From the NCBI GenBank assembly GCA_017398585.1, contig JAFQFS010000054.1, positions 1-33,488 on the forward strand: a stretch of 33,488 nucleotides of DNA, read 5' to 3'. The notes under the pieces were generated by a model. That model did not search any database. It was not told where the DNA came from and saw only the letters and a list, made by a program, of their open reading frames with translations. The position numbers and the translations under genes were made by a program. This document shows, one piece after another, positions 15,167-23,968 of this stretch (positions are counted from its first letter, which is position 1; the number at the start of each line of letters is the position of its first letter). Source of the stretch: Clostridia bacterium. Lineage in GTDB: Bacteria > Bacillota > Clostridia > Oscillospirales > CAG-272.

Positions 15167-16150
15167 TCAGAATTTGTCCCGTTCACGTTTTGCCCAGTCG
15201 ACGGTCTCGCCGTCCGTCGTATTCCAGTCGGATGCCAGTACGTCGAGGATGGTCTGCCATGCTGTTTTTGCCTGTTCCCGGTTTCCGAGCCGTTCGTGCA
15301 GGAACGCCAGCGAGTACACCGCCGAGAGATCCCGCGGTGTTTCCGCCGCCGCAAACGACCGTTCGAACGCTTTCACCGCGCGGGCGTCGTCACCCGTTTT
15401 CACGAACCGTTCGCCGAGTTCATACTGCGCTTTGTGGTCTCCCGCATCCACACTGTCCCAGAGAGCGTACGCGTCGTTTTTTCTGCCGTCGGCAAACGCA
15501 ATGTCGCCGCGGAAAACGGCAGGCAGCCCCTGCGGAACGTTTTTTTCATAGACAGCGATCAGTTCCTCCGCACGGTCAAAATACCGCCGTTCGGTCAGCG
15601 CACCGATCATCAGTTCGTACAGCCGGGAGTTTGCGGTGACCTTTTCGAGATACGGTTCACAGTCGCGGATGAAGTCGTCGGGCTCGCTGCCGCAGACCTG
15701 CCGGTACAGAAGAAAAAGTTCGTCGTCCGCCGGGGACAGTGCTATCGCCTGCCGCAGCATCGACCGTGCCGCCAGACGGTCGCGCTGATTTTTCGCGAGA
15801 TACAGCCGCGCATACGTCTTGAGTACCCGTACATCGGCCGGACGGTTTTCCAGTGCTTTGTCGAGCACCTTTTTCGAATAAGCAAAATTTTCCTCCGTGA
15901 TCCGCTCGTGTCCGAGGATGAAATCCACCCGTTCCAGCTCATCTTCATCCGTGATGCCGAACAGATCGTCGATCCGCACGCCGAAAAAAACGGCGAGCTT
16001 CGGCAGAAGCGCGATGTCCGGCGTCGTCGTACCCGTTTCCCATTTGGAAACCGCCTGAAACGATACGCCCGCGTAGTCCGCCAGCTCCTCCTGCGTCATG
16101 CCGCGCTCCGTCCGCAGACGACGGATGGAGGTGCCGAGATTGAGTTCCAT
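15167..16150 (-). CDS. XRE-family regulator with TPR-like C-terminus
   Basis: This 327-residue protein has an XRE/Cro helix-turn-helix at residues about 6-61 (IRRLRTERGMTQEELADYAGVSFQAVSKWETG...). The long helical remainder looks like degenerate TPR repeats, with units such as ALENRPADVRVLKTYARLYLAKNQRD and FERSFAAAETPRDLSAVYSLAFLHERLGN. Such proteins are usually peptide- or metabolite-responsive repressors or activators. The ATG has GGAGG upstream. The promoter (16193-16220) carries an inverted repeat near the transcription start, compatible with autoregulation. It diverges from the esterase gene at 16335, a possible target. Ligand unknown. Confidence 0.88.
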   Translation of the reverse strand: MELNLGTSIRRLRTERGMTQEELADYAGVSFQAVSKWETGTTTPDIALLPKLAVFFGVRIDDLFGITDEDELERVDFILGHERITEENFAYSKKVLDKALENRPADVRVLKTYARLYLAKNQRDRLAARSMLRQAIALSPADDELFLLYRQVCGSEPDDFIRDCEPYLEKVTANSRLYELMIGALTERRYFDRAEELIAVYEKNVPQGLPAVFRGDIAFADGRKNDAYALWDSVDAGDHKAQYELGERFVKTGDDARAVKAFERSFAAAETPRDLSAVYSLAFLHERLGNREQAKTAWQTILDVLASDWNTTDGETVDWAKRERDKF

Positions 16151-16173
16151 AAATACCTCCGTAAGATTGAAGT

Positions 16174-16220
16174 GTAAGCTGCTTACGGTTCTATTATAGC
16201 AGATTTTCCGTGATTATCAA
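16174..16220 (-). promoter_or_regulatory. Promoter and possible operator of the XRE gene at 15167
   Basis: On the minus strand TTGATA (16215-16220) and TATAAT (16193-16198, with TGC extension) are 16 bases apart. Just downstream, GTAAGC T GCTTAC (16174-16186) is a perfect 6-bp inverted repeat near the expected transcription start, a candidate autoregulatory site. Confidence 0.65.
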
Positions 16221-16275
16221 TAACCGCACCTTTGATAGCACTCGCCGGACAGGTGAATGTTCATAAAAAAGCATC

Positions 16276-16304
16276 TTGACATCCTCTGCGGACTGTCGTA
16301 TAAT
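16276..16304 (+). promoter_or_regulatory. Consensus SigA promoter of the 16335 hydrolase
   Basis: TTGACA (16276-16281) and TATAAT (16299-16304), both perfect, are 17 bases apart. It diverges from the XRE promoter about 55 bases to the left. Confidence 0.88.
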
Positions 16305-16334
16305 GAAAGAAAAAACGCCTGAAAGGAATCCGCC

Positions 16335-17357
16335 ATGCCCGAAGATATTTCTTCCTCTCTCCCGTTCCGCGAAACGTACGACGACGGACTGAAAACGCTT
16401 ATCCGGAACCGCCGTGCCGAACTTGACCGCGCACGCGCCGAACGCATGTCTCCCGAACGGATTGCCGCCGACCGGGAAACGTTCCGCCGGGAATACCTCG
16501 ACCTCCTCGGCTGGCCGCTGAACGCATACGACGAATACCGCAGAATGTCCATGAACGTCCGGAAGATCCCGCACGGCGAAAACGACTTCGCCGTGATCTG
16601 GCAGATGCAGTTCGAAATCCTGCCGGACCTGTGGTTTTACGGCCTGTTCTTCGAACACAAAAACAAAACCGAAGACCTTCCGTTCGTCATCTGCCAGCAC
16701 GGCGGACTCGGCACACCGGAAGTCGTCTCCGGTGTCCTCGGTGAAACGTACAACTACAACAATCTCCTCGAACGCGCCGCGACGTACGGCAAAGGCGCCA
16801 ACACCTTCGCGCCCGGTCTGTACCTCTGGAACGACGCGTACGGTCCGGAAAAAGACCGGAACCGCATCGACAATGACCTCAGGCAGCTCGGTGGATCCAT
16901 CGCCGCACTTGAAGTTTTCGCCATCCGACGCACGCTCGATTATTTCGTCGGAGAAGGCATCGCGAAGGAAGGGCACATCGGCATGATCGGCCTGTCCTAC
17001 GGCGGATCGTACACCCTTCTCACTGCCGCCGCCGAACCGCGCATCTGTGCCGCATACTCGTCCTGCCAGTACAGCGACCGCTATGTCCACAACTGGCCCG
17101 ACTGGACATGGAAAGGCTCGGCAATGTTCCTTGACGCGGAAATGGCGGCTCTCGTCGCGCCGCGCGCACTGTATCTTGAAGAAGGCGACAACGACGACCT
17201 CTTCGACGACCGGGATTTTCTCCGGGAATGCGAACGTGCCGTCCCGTTTTTTGAAGCGGCGGGCGTCCCTGGAAACCTGAAATTCCGCGCGTTCGAAGGC
17301 ACCCACGAACTCTGCAAAGACAATGACGGCTACGACTTCGTCTTCCGTTATCTTTAA
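16335..17357 (+). CDS. Alpha/beta hydrolase (acetyl-xylan-esterase-like)
   Basis: This 340-residue cytoplasmic hydrolase has a helical N-terminal extension (about 1-75), then the alpha/beta core: FVICQHGGLG (117-126) for the oxyanion strand, nucleophile Ser221 in MIGLSYGGSY, an acidic loop EEGDNDDLFD (282-291) with the likely Asp, and His324 in EGTHEL. The long N-terminus resembles the dienelactone-hydrolase/acetyl-esterase group. A perfect consensus promoter suggests strong expression unless repressed by the divergent XRE protein. AAGGAA precedes the ATG at 16335. Repeat R8 follows, then a glycosidase-like gene on the same strand. Confidence 0.83.
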   Translation: MPEDISSSLPFRETYDDGLKTLIRNRRAELDRARAERMSPERIAADRETFRREYLDLLGWPLNAYDEYRRMSMNVRKIPHGENDFAVIWQMQFEILPDLWFYGLFFEHKNKTEDLPFVICQHGGLGTPEVVSGVLGETYNYNNLLERAATYGKGANTFAPGLYLWNDAYGPEKDRNRIDNDLRQLGGSIAALEVFAIRRTLDYFVGEGIAKEGHIGMIGLSYGGSYTLLTAAAEPRICAAYSSCQYSDRYVHNWPDWTWKGSAMFLDAEMAALVAPRALYLEEGDNDDLFDDRDFLRECERAVPFFEAAGVPGNLKFRAFEGTHELCKDNDGYDFVFRYL

Positions 17358-17382
17358 CTATAAGTTAATTCATATCCCTTTT

Positions 17383-17466
17383 CCAGATTGAAGTTTTTTG
17401 GAAAGGGGACGAGACTTACTCCGTAAGTCTCCGGGAAAAACCTTTTTTTCAAAAAAGGTTTCCCCG
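17383..17466 (-). repeat. Hairpin element R8, 5' of the glycosidase gene, with second hairpin
   Basis: In reverse orientation, the order is tail complement (AGATTGAAGTTTTTTGGAAA), second hairpin GAGACTTAC TCC GTAAGTCTC (17411-17431), then the main hairpin with arms GGGAAAAACCTTTTTTT and AAAAAAGGTTTCCCC (17432-17466). The main hairpin ends 30 bases before the ATG at 17496 and leaves the AAGGAGG site free. Confidence 0.87.
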
Positions 17467-17495
17467 AGAAAAATATTTTTCTAAGGAGGCACACT

Positions 17496-18728
17496 ATGGC
17501 AAAGTATCCGATTGGTTTCTGGAATTATACGCCGACGGGGATGCTCGGTCCGGAAGCGGTGAAGGACTGGGCGGATCTCGGGATGACGATGGCGGTCAGC
17601 CCCGAGTACAATCCGGCGTATCACGACAAAAAGGCGCTGCTTGCGATCCTTGACGCCTGTGCGGACTACGGCATCAAGGTGATCCTGAGCGACTCCCGTG
17701 CGAGATGGGGCGGTGCCGCGAAGGATCCCGAAGCGTACGAAAAGCAGTTCACCGAAGCGTATGAGGACTTCGGCAGGCATCCCGCGGCGATGGGGTTCCA
17801 CGTCGGCGACGAACCGTGGAGCGACGAAGCGTTCGCGGACTGCATCGCGGCACACCGCATCCAGCTGAAGGTCGCGCCCGAGCTGACCCCGCACCTCAAT
17901 TTCCTGCCGTACTGGGAAGGTCAGGAAAAGGACATCCTCAAGGCAGAAACGTTCAGCGGCTGGGCGCATAGTATGGTCGAAAAAGCCGACCTCAAGATCC
18001 TCTGTTACGACTGCTATACCCAGATGAACCCCGAAGAAGCGGGTGTTCACCAGTATTACACGAACCTCCGCAAGTTCTCCGAGGCGGCGGACGCCACCGG
18101 CATCACGCCGTGGACGACGCTCCTGTCCGTCGGTCACTTCCGTTACCGCTGTCCGAACGAGGACGACCTCCGCTGGCAGCTGAACACCGCCGTCGCATCC
18201 GGCATGAAGGGGATCCTGTGGTTCTTCGTTTACGAACGCGCGCCGATGTCGAACTACCGTGTCCCGCCGATCGACGAATTCGGTGAACGCACGGAAACCT
18301 TCACGTGGATGTCCCGCGTGAACCGCCATTTCCTGCACCAGTTCGGCGATTTCTTCCTGAACGCAGAGCATAAGGCGACCTACCACACCGTCAAACAGTA
18401 CGGCGGCTACGCGCCGTTCGTGCCCGGCGAATCGTCCGATGTCATCCTCGACGTGGAAAGCGTACACGGACTTCCCGCCGTTGTCGGCTTCTTCGAAAAG
18501 GACGGCGAAAAATTCGTTGCGGTCGTGAACAACAATACGAAAGAAAGCGGGCAGTTCCGGCTCCATGTCCCGAGAAACGCAAAAAAACTCCAGCGCATGA
18601 ACTGGAGCGGCGGCTGGGACGACATCAAAACCAACCACTGGGACGCCTTCTACACCGAAACCGAAACCGAATGCATCGGCGGCGACTGGCTCGCCCCGGG
18701 TCAGATGAAGGTTTATAAGTATGAATAA
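17496..18728 (+). CDS. TIM-barrel glycoside hydrolase-like protein
   Basis: This 410-residue protein has an N-terminal TIM-barrel-like region (IGFWNYTPTGMLGPEAVKDWADLGMTMAVSP), a candidate catalytic acid Glu106 in MGFHVGDEPWSDEAF, a strand KGILWFFVYE late in the barrel, and a C-terminal beta domain (about 325-410: VVGFFEKDGEKFVAVVNNN). The arrangement resembles GH42-like or related clan A glycosidases, but I cannot assign the family and the second carboxylate is uncertain. No signal peptide is present. AAGGAGG precedes the ATG by 7 bases. It is bracketed by inverted repeat copies R8 and R9. Together with the esterase upstream it may act on acylated oligosaccharides (inference). Confidence 0.7.
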   Translation: MAKYPIGFWNYTPTGMLGPEAVKDWADLGMTMAVSPEYNPAYHDKKALLAILDACADYGIKVILSDSRARWGGAAKDPEAYEKQFTEAYEDFGRHPAAMGFHVGDEPWSDEAFADCIAAHRIQLKVAPELTPHLNFLPYWEGQEKDILKAETFSGWAHSMVEKADLKILCYDCYTQMNPEEAGVHQYYTNLRKFSEAADATGITPWTTLLSVGHFRYRCPNEDDLRWQLNTAVASGMKGILWFFVYERAPMSNYRVPPIDEFGERTETFTWMSRVNRHFLHQFGDFFLNAEHKATYHTVKQYGGYAPFVPGESSDVILDVESVHGLPAVVGFFEKDGEKFVAVVNNNTKESGQFRLHVPRNAKKLQRMNWSGGWDDIKTNHWDAFYTETETECIGGDWLAPGQMKVYKYE

Positions 18729-18832
18729 AGTTTTCGGGGAGGACCTTTTTGAGGAAAAGGTTTTGAGATCAGGGGATACTTCGTATCCCCTGATCTCGTC
18801 CGAACACCCTCTCCAAAACCTTTTTAAACAGG
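18729..18832 (+). repeat. Hairpin element R9, 3' of the glycosidase gene, long second hairpin
   Basis: The first hairpin is partly degraded on its 3' side (GGACCTTTTT / AAAAGGTTTT, from 18741). The second is exceptional: GAGATCAGGGGATAC TTC GTATCCCCTGATCTC (18765-18797), a perfect 15-bp stem. GTCCGAACACCC and the tail TCTCCAAAACCTTTTT follow. The element starts directly after the stop codon and ends 18 bases from the convergent GH2 gene's stop, with no other terminator between them. Confidence 0.85.
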
Positions 18833-18850
18833 GAATGGATGGGGTTTTCT

Positions 18851-20548
18851 TTAGATTTTCAGTTTTTCTGCGATTTTTTTCATCCGTGCGGCGTCGACTT
18901 TGCGGACGCGGCGGTCGTAGGAGAGCAGACCGTTCGTTTCGTCCTCGACGTCCGAGACCTGCGTGTATACGGCGGCGCAGAGTCCCATCGGCACGGCGGG
19001 GATGATTTCGTTTTCATACAGCTTCACGAGGGCGTTTTCGAAGTCCTCCTGTTTGCTGAAAAATTGATAGCCGTATGTTTTCGTGAGATTGAATGCATGT
19101 CCCTCCGGCTTGTACGAATAGCCGCCGAATTCCGACAGGACGAGCGGTTTGTCCGCTTTCTTCAGCTTCACCGGCTTGAAGTACACGTGCGGGCTGACGA
19201 CGTCGCTTTCCGCGCCGGTGAACCAGCCGGACGCCGTGTCGATGAAGCGCGTAGTGTCGAGTTCCTTCAGTTTCCGGTACATTCTTCCGCTGTCGAACTG
19301 TCCCCAGCCCTCATTGAAGATCGTCCAGCAGCAGATGCACGGGTGGCTGTACAGACGCCGCACGGTTTCCTCCATCGCCGTTTCGAACGCCGCGCGCGTT
19401 TCCGGATCACGGTGCAGGTGTTTGTCCGGCAGACGCTTCAGCCCGATCGTCGGAAGAGCGGTGTCGCGGAGGAACGAATACGCCCCGTTGTTGACCATAT
19501 CCTGAAAAACGACCATTCCGAGCCGGTCGCAGTCGTAGTAGAACAGCTCCGGTTCGGTTTTTATATGCTTGCGGAGCATGTTGAACCCCAGTTCCTTCAT
19601 TGCACGGATGTCGTTTTCGTAACACACGGGCGACGCGGGCGTAAACAGACCGTCGCTCCAGTAGCCCTGATCGAGCAGTCCGTGGAAGAAGTACGGTTTT
19701 CCGTTCAGGCACAGCCGCGGGATGCCGTCCACGGTGCGGATATCCAGTGTCCGCAGGGCAAAGTAGGACTGCACGGTGTCCTCACCAGCGCGGATCGTGA
19801 ATTCGTAGAGATACGGATCCTCCGGCGACCACATCCGCGGATGTTCCGGTACGATGTGCGCATGTCCGTCCTTCAGCGGAACGTCGATCGTTCCGGTGGG
19901 GGTACGGACGGTCACGGTTCCGTCGGACACGCCGTCTGCGAAAATGTCCGCGGAGTCCGTACCCGTTTCGATGCGCAGATCCCGCACATACGTTTCCGGC
20001 ACGCTCTCGAGCCAGACGGTCTGCCAGATGCCGGAGACAGGCGTGTACCACATCCCGCCGCGCTTCTCGCACTGCTTGCCGTACGGGAGGACGTGGGTGT
20101 CGAGCTCATCCGTCACACAGACTTCGACGACGTTTTTCTCTGCCAGAAACGGCGTGACGTCGAACGAAAACGGTTCGTACCCGCCGGTGTGACGTCCGAC
20201 AAAGGAGTTGTTGAAAAACACCTCCGCAGTCTGATCGACCGCACCGAAGTGGAGCAGGACGCGGCCGCGGAGAAAGCCCGCGGGAAGGGCGAACGTCCGG
20301 CGGTAGTACAGCTTCGGACGCGGACCGAGCCGGCGGTGAATGCCGGACAGCAGCGATTCCGGCGGGAAGGGAACGAGGATTTCCTCGGATTCCCCGTCGT
20401 TCACGGAAAATTCCCACGGCCCGTTGAGGCAGAAGAACGAGTCGCGCTTCCTCTGCGGACGCGGATGGACGTTCCACGGCTTCGCCGGGTGCAGGGCAAG
20501 CTGTTCGCCCTCGGGGGTGAACAGCACGGCAAATTCACAGGATTTCAT
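18851..20548 (-). CDS. Glycoside hydrolase family 2 protein
   Basis: This 565-residue protein has the GH2 domain order: jelly-roll sugar-binding domain (about 40-185, with YYRRTFALP, AEVFFNNSFVGRHTGGYEPFSFDVT, GIWQTVWLE), an immunoglobulin-like domain (about 186-275), then a TIM barrel. The catalytic acid/base is Glu413 in IFNEGWGQ and the nucleophile Glu473 in VLSEFGG. LDQGYWSDGLFTP is typical of a gut subgroup of GH2. Activity could be beta-galactosidase, beta-glucuronidase or similar; sequence alone does not decide. No signal peptide: cytoplasmic. GAGGAT precedes the ATG. It is transcribed alone from an extended -10 promoter. Confidence 0.93.
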   Translation of the reverse strand: MKSCEFAVLFTPEGEQLALHPAKPWNVHPRPQRKRDSFFCLNGPWEFSVNDGESEEILVPFPPESLLSGIHRRLGPRPKLYYRRTFALPAGFLRGRVLLHFGAVDQTAEVFFNNSFVGRHTGGYEPFSFDVTPFLAEKNVVEVCVTDELDTHVLPYGKQCEKRGGMWYTPVSGIWQTVWLESVPETYVRDLRIETGTDSADIFADGVSDGTVTVRTPTGTIDVPLKDGHAHIVPEHPRMWSPEDPYLYEFTIRAGEDTVQSYFALRTLDIRTVDGIPRLCLNGKPYFFHGLLDQGYWSDGLFTPASPVCYENDIRAMKELGFNMLRKHIKTEPELFYYDCDRLGMVVFQDMVNNGAYSFLRDTALPTIGLKRLPDKHLHRDPETRAAFETAMEETVRRLYSHPCICCWTIFNEGWGQFDSGRMYRKLKELDTTRFIDTASGWFTGAESDVVSPHVYFKPVKLKKADKPLVLSEFGGYSYKPEGHAFNLTKTYGYQFFSKQEDFENALVKLYENEIIPAVPMGLCAAVYTQVSDVEDETNGLLSYDRRVRKVDAARMKKIAEKLKI

Positions 20549-20574
20549 GATACGGTATCCTCAATAATAATGAT

Positions 20575-20583
20575 AGTATAGCA
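20575..20583 (-). promoter_or_regulatory. Extended -10 promoter of the GH2 gene
   Basis: TGCTATACT on the minus strand (20575-20583) lies 27 bases upstream of the GH2 start. No good -35 hexamer is seen, and the extended -10 may compensate. The palindrome GATACGGTATC (20549-20559) lies in the leader and could be an operator. Confidence 0.5.
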
Positions 20584-20683
20584 ATACTGTATCACACCGG
20601 CGGAGAAAAATCAACGGGAAACGGGATAAAAATCCGGTCAATCATAAGTGGACGGAATCCACCGGAAGTATACGATGCGGTTC

Positions 20684-20712
20684 TTGCGCTGCCTGCCGGA
20701 GTATGGTATCAT
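20684..20712 (+). promoter_or_regulatory. Promoter of the first tandem XRE gene
   Basis: TTGCGC (20684-20689) and TATCAT (20707-20712, with TGG extension) are 17 bases apart. The region from about 20657 to the start codon is clearly homologous to that of the second XRE gene (21847-21947), including the hexamers, spacing and ribosome binding site, which supports it as a functional promoter. Confidence 0.65.
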
Positions 20713-20758
20713 AACAGCAGAACGGGCGCACGTTACTTTACACCAACCGGAGGAAACC

Positions 20759-21838
20759 ATGAATCTTACCCTTGCGGAAAATCTGAAAAAACTTCGTCAG
20801 CATAAAGGAAACACCCAGGACGATCTCGCGGATTTTCTTGATATGTCCAAGCAGTCCGTGAGCAAATGGGAGCGGGACGAAGGATATCCCGACATCACGC
20901 TCCTTCCGCGCATCGCGGCGTACTACGGCGTCACCGTCGACGACCTCCTCGGATGCGGAGAGACCGAAAAACAGCGGCGGCTCGCGGAATTTGAGGAACA
21001 GCTTCAGCAGCTCATCAATCAGAACCGGATGACCGACTATCTCTCCCTCTGCCGTGCGATGCAGAACGAATATCCGAACGAAAAGCTCGTCCTTGATTAC
21101 CTGATGTCCGCACTCGGATTTGAAGACCGCGGAAAAAACGCAGCGGAGATTATCGGGATCGCGGAACGTCTTCTTGCTTCCGGCGATCCGGAGTACCGCT
21201 GGAGTGCTCTGCAGAGTCTGACGATGACGTACTGGCGGCTGAACGATTACGAACAGGCGAAAAAATATGCGGCAATGGCGGAAAGTCCCGGCGATCTCAT
21301 GCTGTTTGCCCTGCGCGGCAGGGAACGGGTCGACCACTGTCAGAAGTATTTCTGGCACCTCTGCGACCGTATGACCGGCTACATGGGGTATCTGTTTGAC
21401 GACGATCCCACCCTGACCGACGCCGAAAAATACGACTGCGTCCGCCTGAACTGCGACCTGTATCACCGCATTTTCCGGGACGGCGATTTCGGCTTTTTCG
21501 AAAACCGTCTCGCCTGCCTTTGCTGTGATCTTGCAAAGTACAGCATGGCGCTCGGCGAAAACGACCGTGCGCTCGGTGAGCTGGAAGAGGGACTGGAACA
21601 TTGCCGGAAGCACGACGAATTCGTGTCCATCGATCACACGTCCCCTCTGGTGCGCGGGCAGCATTATGAGGACAGCATGGCGGGACGTGCCGGATGCGGC
21701 GGAACGTCCGTGCTGATGCTGGAAACGATGTCGGAACCCTGCTTTGATCCGATACGTGAGGATGAGCGGTTCAAAGCCGTCGTGAACCGGCTGAATAATA
21801 TGAAAAAAGTCTATCCGGAACAGGAATTCTACGAATGA
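20759..21838 (+). CDS. XRE-family regulator, tandem paralogue 1
   Basis: This 359-residue protein has an N-terminal XRE helix-turn-helix (MNLTLAENLKKLRQHKGNTQ, then QSVSKWERDEGYPDITLLPRIAAYYGV and DDLLGCG, about residues 1-69). A long helical C-terminal domain with TPR-like units follows, e.g. DLAKYSMALGENDRALGELEEGLEHCRKH. The HTH half is nearly the same as in the next gene, while the C-terminal halves are only loosely similar. GGAGG precedes the ATG. A likely intracellular sensor-regulator; the two paralogues probably recognise similar operators but respond to different signals (inference). Confidence 0.88.
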   Translation: MNLTLAENLKKLRQHKGNTQDDLADFLDMSKQSVSKWERDEGYPDITLLPRIAAYYGVTVDDLLGCGETEKQRRLAEFEEQLQQLINQNRMTDYLSLCRAMQNEYPNEKLVLDYLMSALGFEDRGKNAAEIIGIAERLLASGDPEYRWSALQSLTMTYWRLNDYEQAKKYAAMAESPGDLMLFALRGRERVDHCQKYFWHLCDRMTGYMGYLFDDDPTLTDAEKYDCVRLNCDLYHRIFRDGDFGFFENRLACLCCDLAKYSMALGENDRALGELEEGLEHCRKHDEFVSIDHTSPLVRGQHYEDSMAGRAGCGGTSVLMLETMSEPCFDPIREDERFKAVVNRLNNMKKVYPEQEFYE

Positions 21839-21873
21839 TGGGAAAAATCCACCGGGAGTAAACAATGCGGTTC

Positions 21874-21902
21874 TTGCGTGACGGGCGCGGGTATGGTAAT
21901 AT
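21874..21902 (+). promoter_or_regulatory. Promoter of the second tandem XRE gene
   Basis: TTGCGT (21874-21879) and TAATAT (21897-21902, with TGG extension) are separated by 17 bases. The segment is a duplicate of the 20684-20712 promoter, and the conserved stretch continues to the GGAGG site before the next ATG. Confidence 0.65.
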
Positions 21903-21947
21903 AAAAGCAGAACATGCGCGTGTTACTTTCAACCAACGGAGGAACCC

Positions 21948-23057
21948 ATGAATCTTACCATTGCGGAAAACCTGAAAAATTTCCGCCTGAACAAAGGCGT
22001 GACGCAGAACGACCTTGCGGAATTCCTCGGAATGTCCAATCAGTCCGTCAGCAAATGGGAGCGTGACGAAGGCTTTCCCGACATCACGCTGCTGCCGAAG
22101 ATCGCGGCCTACTACGGTGTAACTGTCGATGATCTCCTTGGCTGCGGACGGATCGCCATCGACAGCCGGATTCAGGATTACTGTGACCGGAGCGCGAAGC
22201 TCGCTCATGAATACAAAATTCACGAAGACCTCGCCCTGTGGGAAGCGGCGTATGCCGAATTCCCGAATGAACCGAAGGTTCTGCAGGGACTGATGGGCAG
22301 TCTGTTTTCCGTCTGGATGACGGAAAAACGGGAACAACCGGACGATTCTGACCCGTACAGCAGGCGCATCCTCGAACTCGGCCGTCGTTTGCTCGACGAA
22401 TCGCACGATACTGCCGTCCGTGACCATGCCGTGGAGATTCTGTGCTACACGTACAGCTTCCTCGGTGACAGCGAAAATGCGAAATTTTTTGCCGGTCAGC
22501 AGACAGGGTATCACGCAACGAAAGATCAGCTCCTCGCCGCCGTCCTCGAAGGGGAAGAAAAGGCGAAACAGGCGCAGGAAAATCTCGAATCCCTCGCGGC
22601 GTGCATGTATCAGAACGTAAACGAACTGATTTACAGTGAATGTTTCACGCTTGAGGAAGAAATCCGCCTGCGAAGATTTGTTGTCCGACTGTACGAACTG
22701 GTTTATGAAGACGGAAACTACGGCTTCTGTCATGACGTACTGTTTGTCACATGGCAGCAGATTGCGTGGCTGTACGCACGTCTTGCAGATGTCGAAAATT
22801 GTCTGTCCGCCATTGAAAAATGTACGGAACACTGTATCGCTTACGATAAACTCGTCCAGTCCGGCGGAACAGGGAAGTATACTGCCCTCACGGTTAACCG
22901 GCTCACATACGACCTGAACGAAACCGTCCCGACCGAAGCGGGAACCCAGTGCCATATTCTGCTTAAATGTCTGAACGATCCATTCTACGACCTCATCCGT
23001 AACCACGAACGATACACTGTACTCACAGAAAAATTGAAGCCGTACACCAAAGCATAA
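21948..23057 (+). CDS. XRE-family regulator, tandem paralogue 2
   Basis: This 369-residue protein has the same XRE domain as its upstream neighbour (MNLTIAENLKNFRLNKGVTQ, QSVSKWERDEGFPDITLLPKIAAYYGVTVDD, LLGCG). The C-terminal domain is helical and TPR-like, but diverged and without obvious membrane segments. GGAGG lies before the ATG at 21948. It ends with an intrinsic terminator. Arrangement in tandem with a duplicated promoter indicates a local gene duplication followed by divergence of the sensing half. Confidence 0.88.
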   Translation: MNLTIAENLKNFRLNKGVTQNDLAEFLGMSNQSVSKWERDEGFPDITLLPKIAAYYGVTVDDLLGCGRIAIDSRIQDYCDRSAKLAHEYKIHEDLALWEAAYAEFPNEPKVLQGLMGSLFSVWMTEKREQPDDSDPYSRRILELGRRLLDESHDTAVRDHAVEILCYTYSFLGDSENAKFFAGQQTGYHATKDQLLAAVLEGEEKAKQAQENLESLAACMYQNVNELIYSECFTLEEEIRLRRFVVRLYELVYEDGNYGFCHDVLFVTWQQIAWLYARLADVENCLSAIEKCTEHCIAYDKLVQSGGTGKYTALTVNRLTYDLNETVPTEAGTQCHILLKCLNDPFYDLIRNHERYTVLTEKLKPYTKA

Positions 23058-23060
23058 CGA

Positions 23061-23098
23061 AAACCGGAGACAACCTGCACGGTTATCTCCGGTTTTTT
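23061..23098 (+). terminator. Intrinsic terminator after the second XRE gene
   Basis: AAACCGGAGA and TCTCCGGTTT, extended by AACC/GGTT beyond one mismatch, form a stem around TGCAC and are followed by a T-run. It lies 3 bases beyond the stop codon and also separates the convergent isomerase gene. Confidence 0.9.
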
Positions 23099-23106
23099 AT
23101 GTTCGC

Positions 23107-23928
23107 TTATTCGATTGTCAGCATATAGTCATAGCATTTCCGGATGTACTCGAGCTTGTACCCGCGCACCGGCAGCGGCGCCAGACGTTCGCCCGGGATT
23201 TCCAGATTGAACAGTCCGCCGTAGTCGATTTCGCGCAGGGTCTTCACGACGAGGTCCCACTTGATGTTGCCCTTGCCGTAGGGCATCATGTGCTGGTCTT
23301 TTTCGCCTTCGTTGTCCGCGATGTGCAGCGCGCCGAGACGATTGCCCGCCTTGCGGATGAACGTGACCTGATCGCGGTCGCAGAGATTCAGATGTCCGGT
23401 GTCCAGACAGATGCCGAAGCAGGTGTCGTCAAGCTGATCGATGATGCCGTTCAGCTCGTCCGCCGTCGCAAAGATGCCCTTGAGGTTTTCGAGGCAGATG
23501 CGGATGGAGAGTCCATTTTCCTTGATGTGCGCTTCGACGATCTTCAGTTTTTCGATGTTGCGCGCGTACTTTTCTTCGGCGGACAGATCCTTTTCCGCCG
23601 CGATGCCGTCACAGTGCAGAACGGCGTTCCTGATGCCGATCGCGTCGTAGAGGTCGATCCACTTCAGCAGATCGTACACCGCGCTGTCGGAGGAGCACAT
23701 CTTGCAGGCAAGCCAGAGATGTCCCTGCGTCATGGTGAAGTTCTGTTCGTCGAGGAACTTTTTGAATTCCCGTCCGGTTTCGGCGGGATCGCCGCGCTTC
23801 AGAAGCATCAGACCGTGTTCGTCGGACAGTTCCGCCGCGTCGATGCCCCATTTTTTCGTTTCGATAACCGCGTCTTCCGGACTGAGGTCAACGTAATACG
23901 CAGTCCATACAGCAAGTTTTGCGTTCAT
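23107..23928 (-). CDS. Sugar phosphate isomerase/epimerase-like TIM-barrel protein
   Basis: This 273-residue protein is of the xylose-isomerase-like (AP endonuclease 2) fold. Likely divalent-metal ligands are Glu147 in ICLENLKG, Asp176 and His179 in CLDTGHLN, His202 in LHIADNEG, and Glu243 in FNLEIPGE, with DQHMMPYGKGNI (211-222) as the usual loop before a substrate-binding segment. Members isomerise or epimerise sugars, inositols or their keto derivatives. It is the last gene of an operon after the amidohydrolase and the DUF4038 glycosidase, with a 40-base gap and AAAGGAAA as ribosome binding site. The operon suggests catabolism of a released monosaccharide. Confidence 0.87.
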   Translation of the reverse strand: MNAKLAVWTAYYVDLSPEDAVIETKKWGIDAAELSDEHGLMLLKRGDPAETGREFKKFLDEQNFTMTQGHLWLACKMCSSDSAVYDLLKWIDLYDAIGIRNAVLHCDGIAAEKDLSAEEKYARNIEKLKIVEAHIKENGLSIRICLENLKGIFATADELNGIIDQLDDTCFGICLDTGHLNLCDRDQVTFIRKAGNRLGALHIADNEGEKDQHMMPYGKGNIKWDLVVKTLREIDYGGLFNLEIPGERLAPLPVRGYKLEYIRKCYDYMLTIE

Positions 23929-23968
23929 AATAGTTTCCTTTCCGGGATGAAATTTTTATGTCGGAGAT

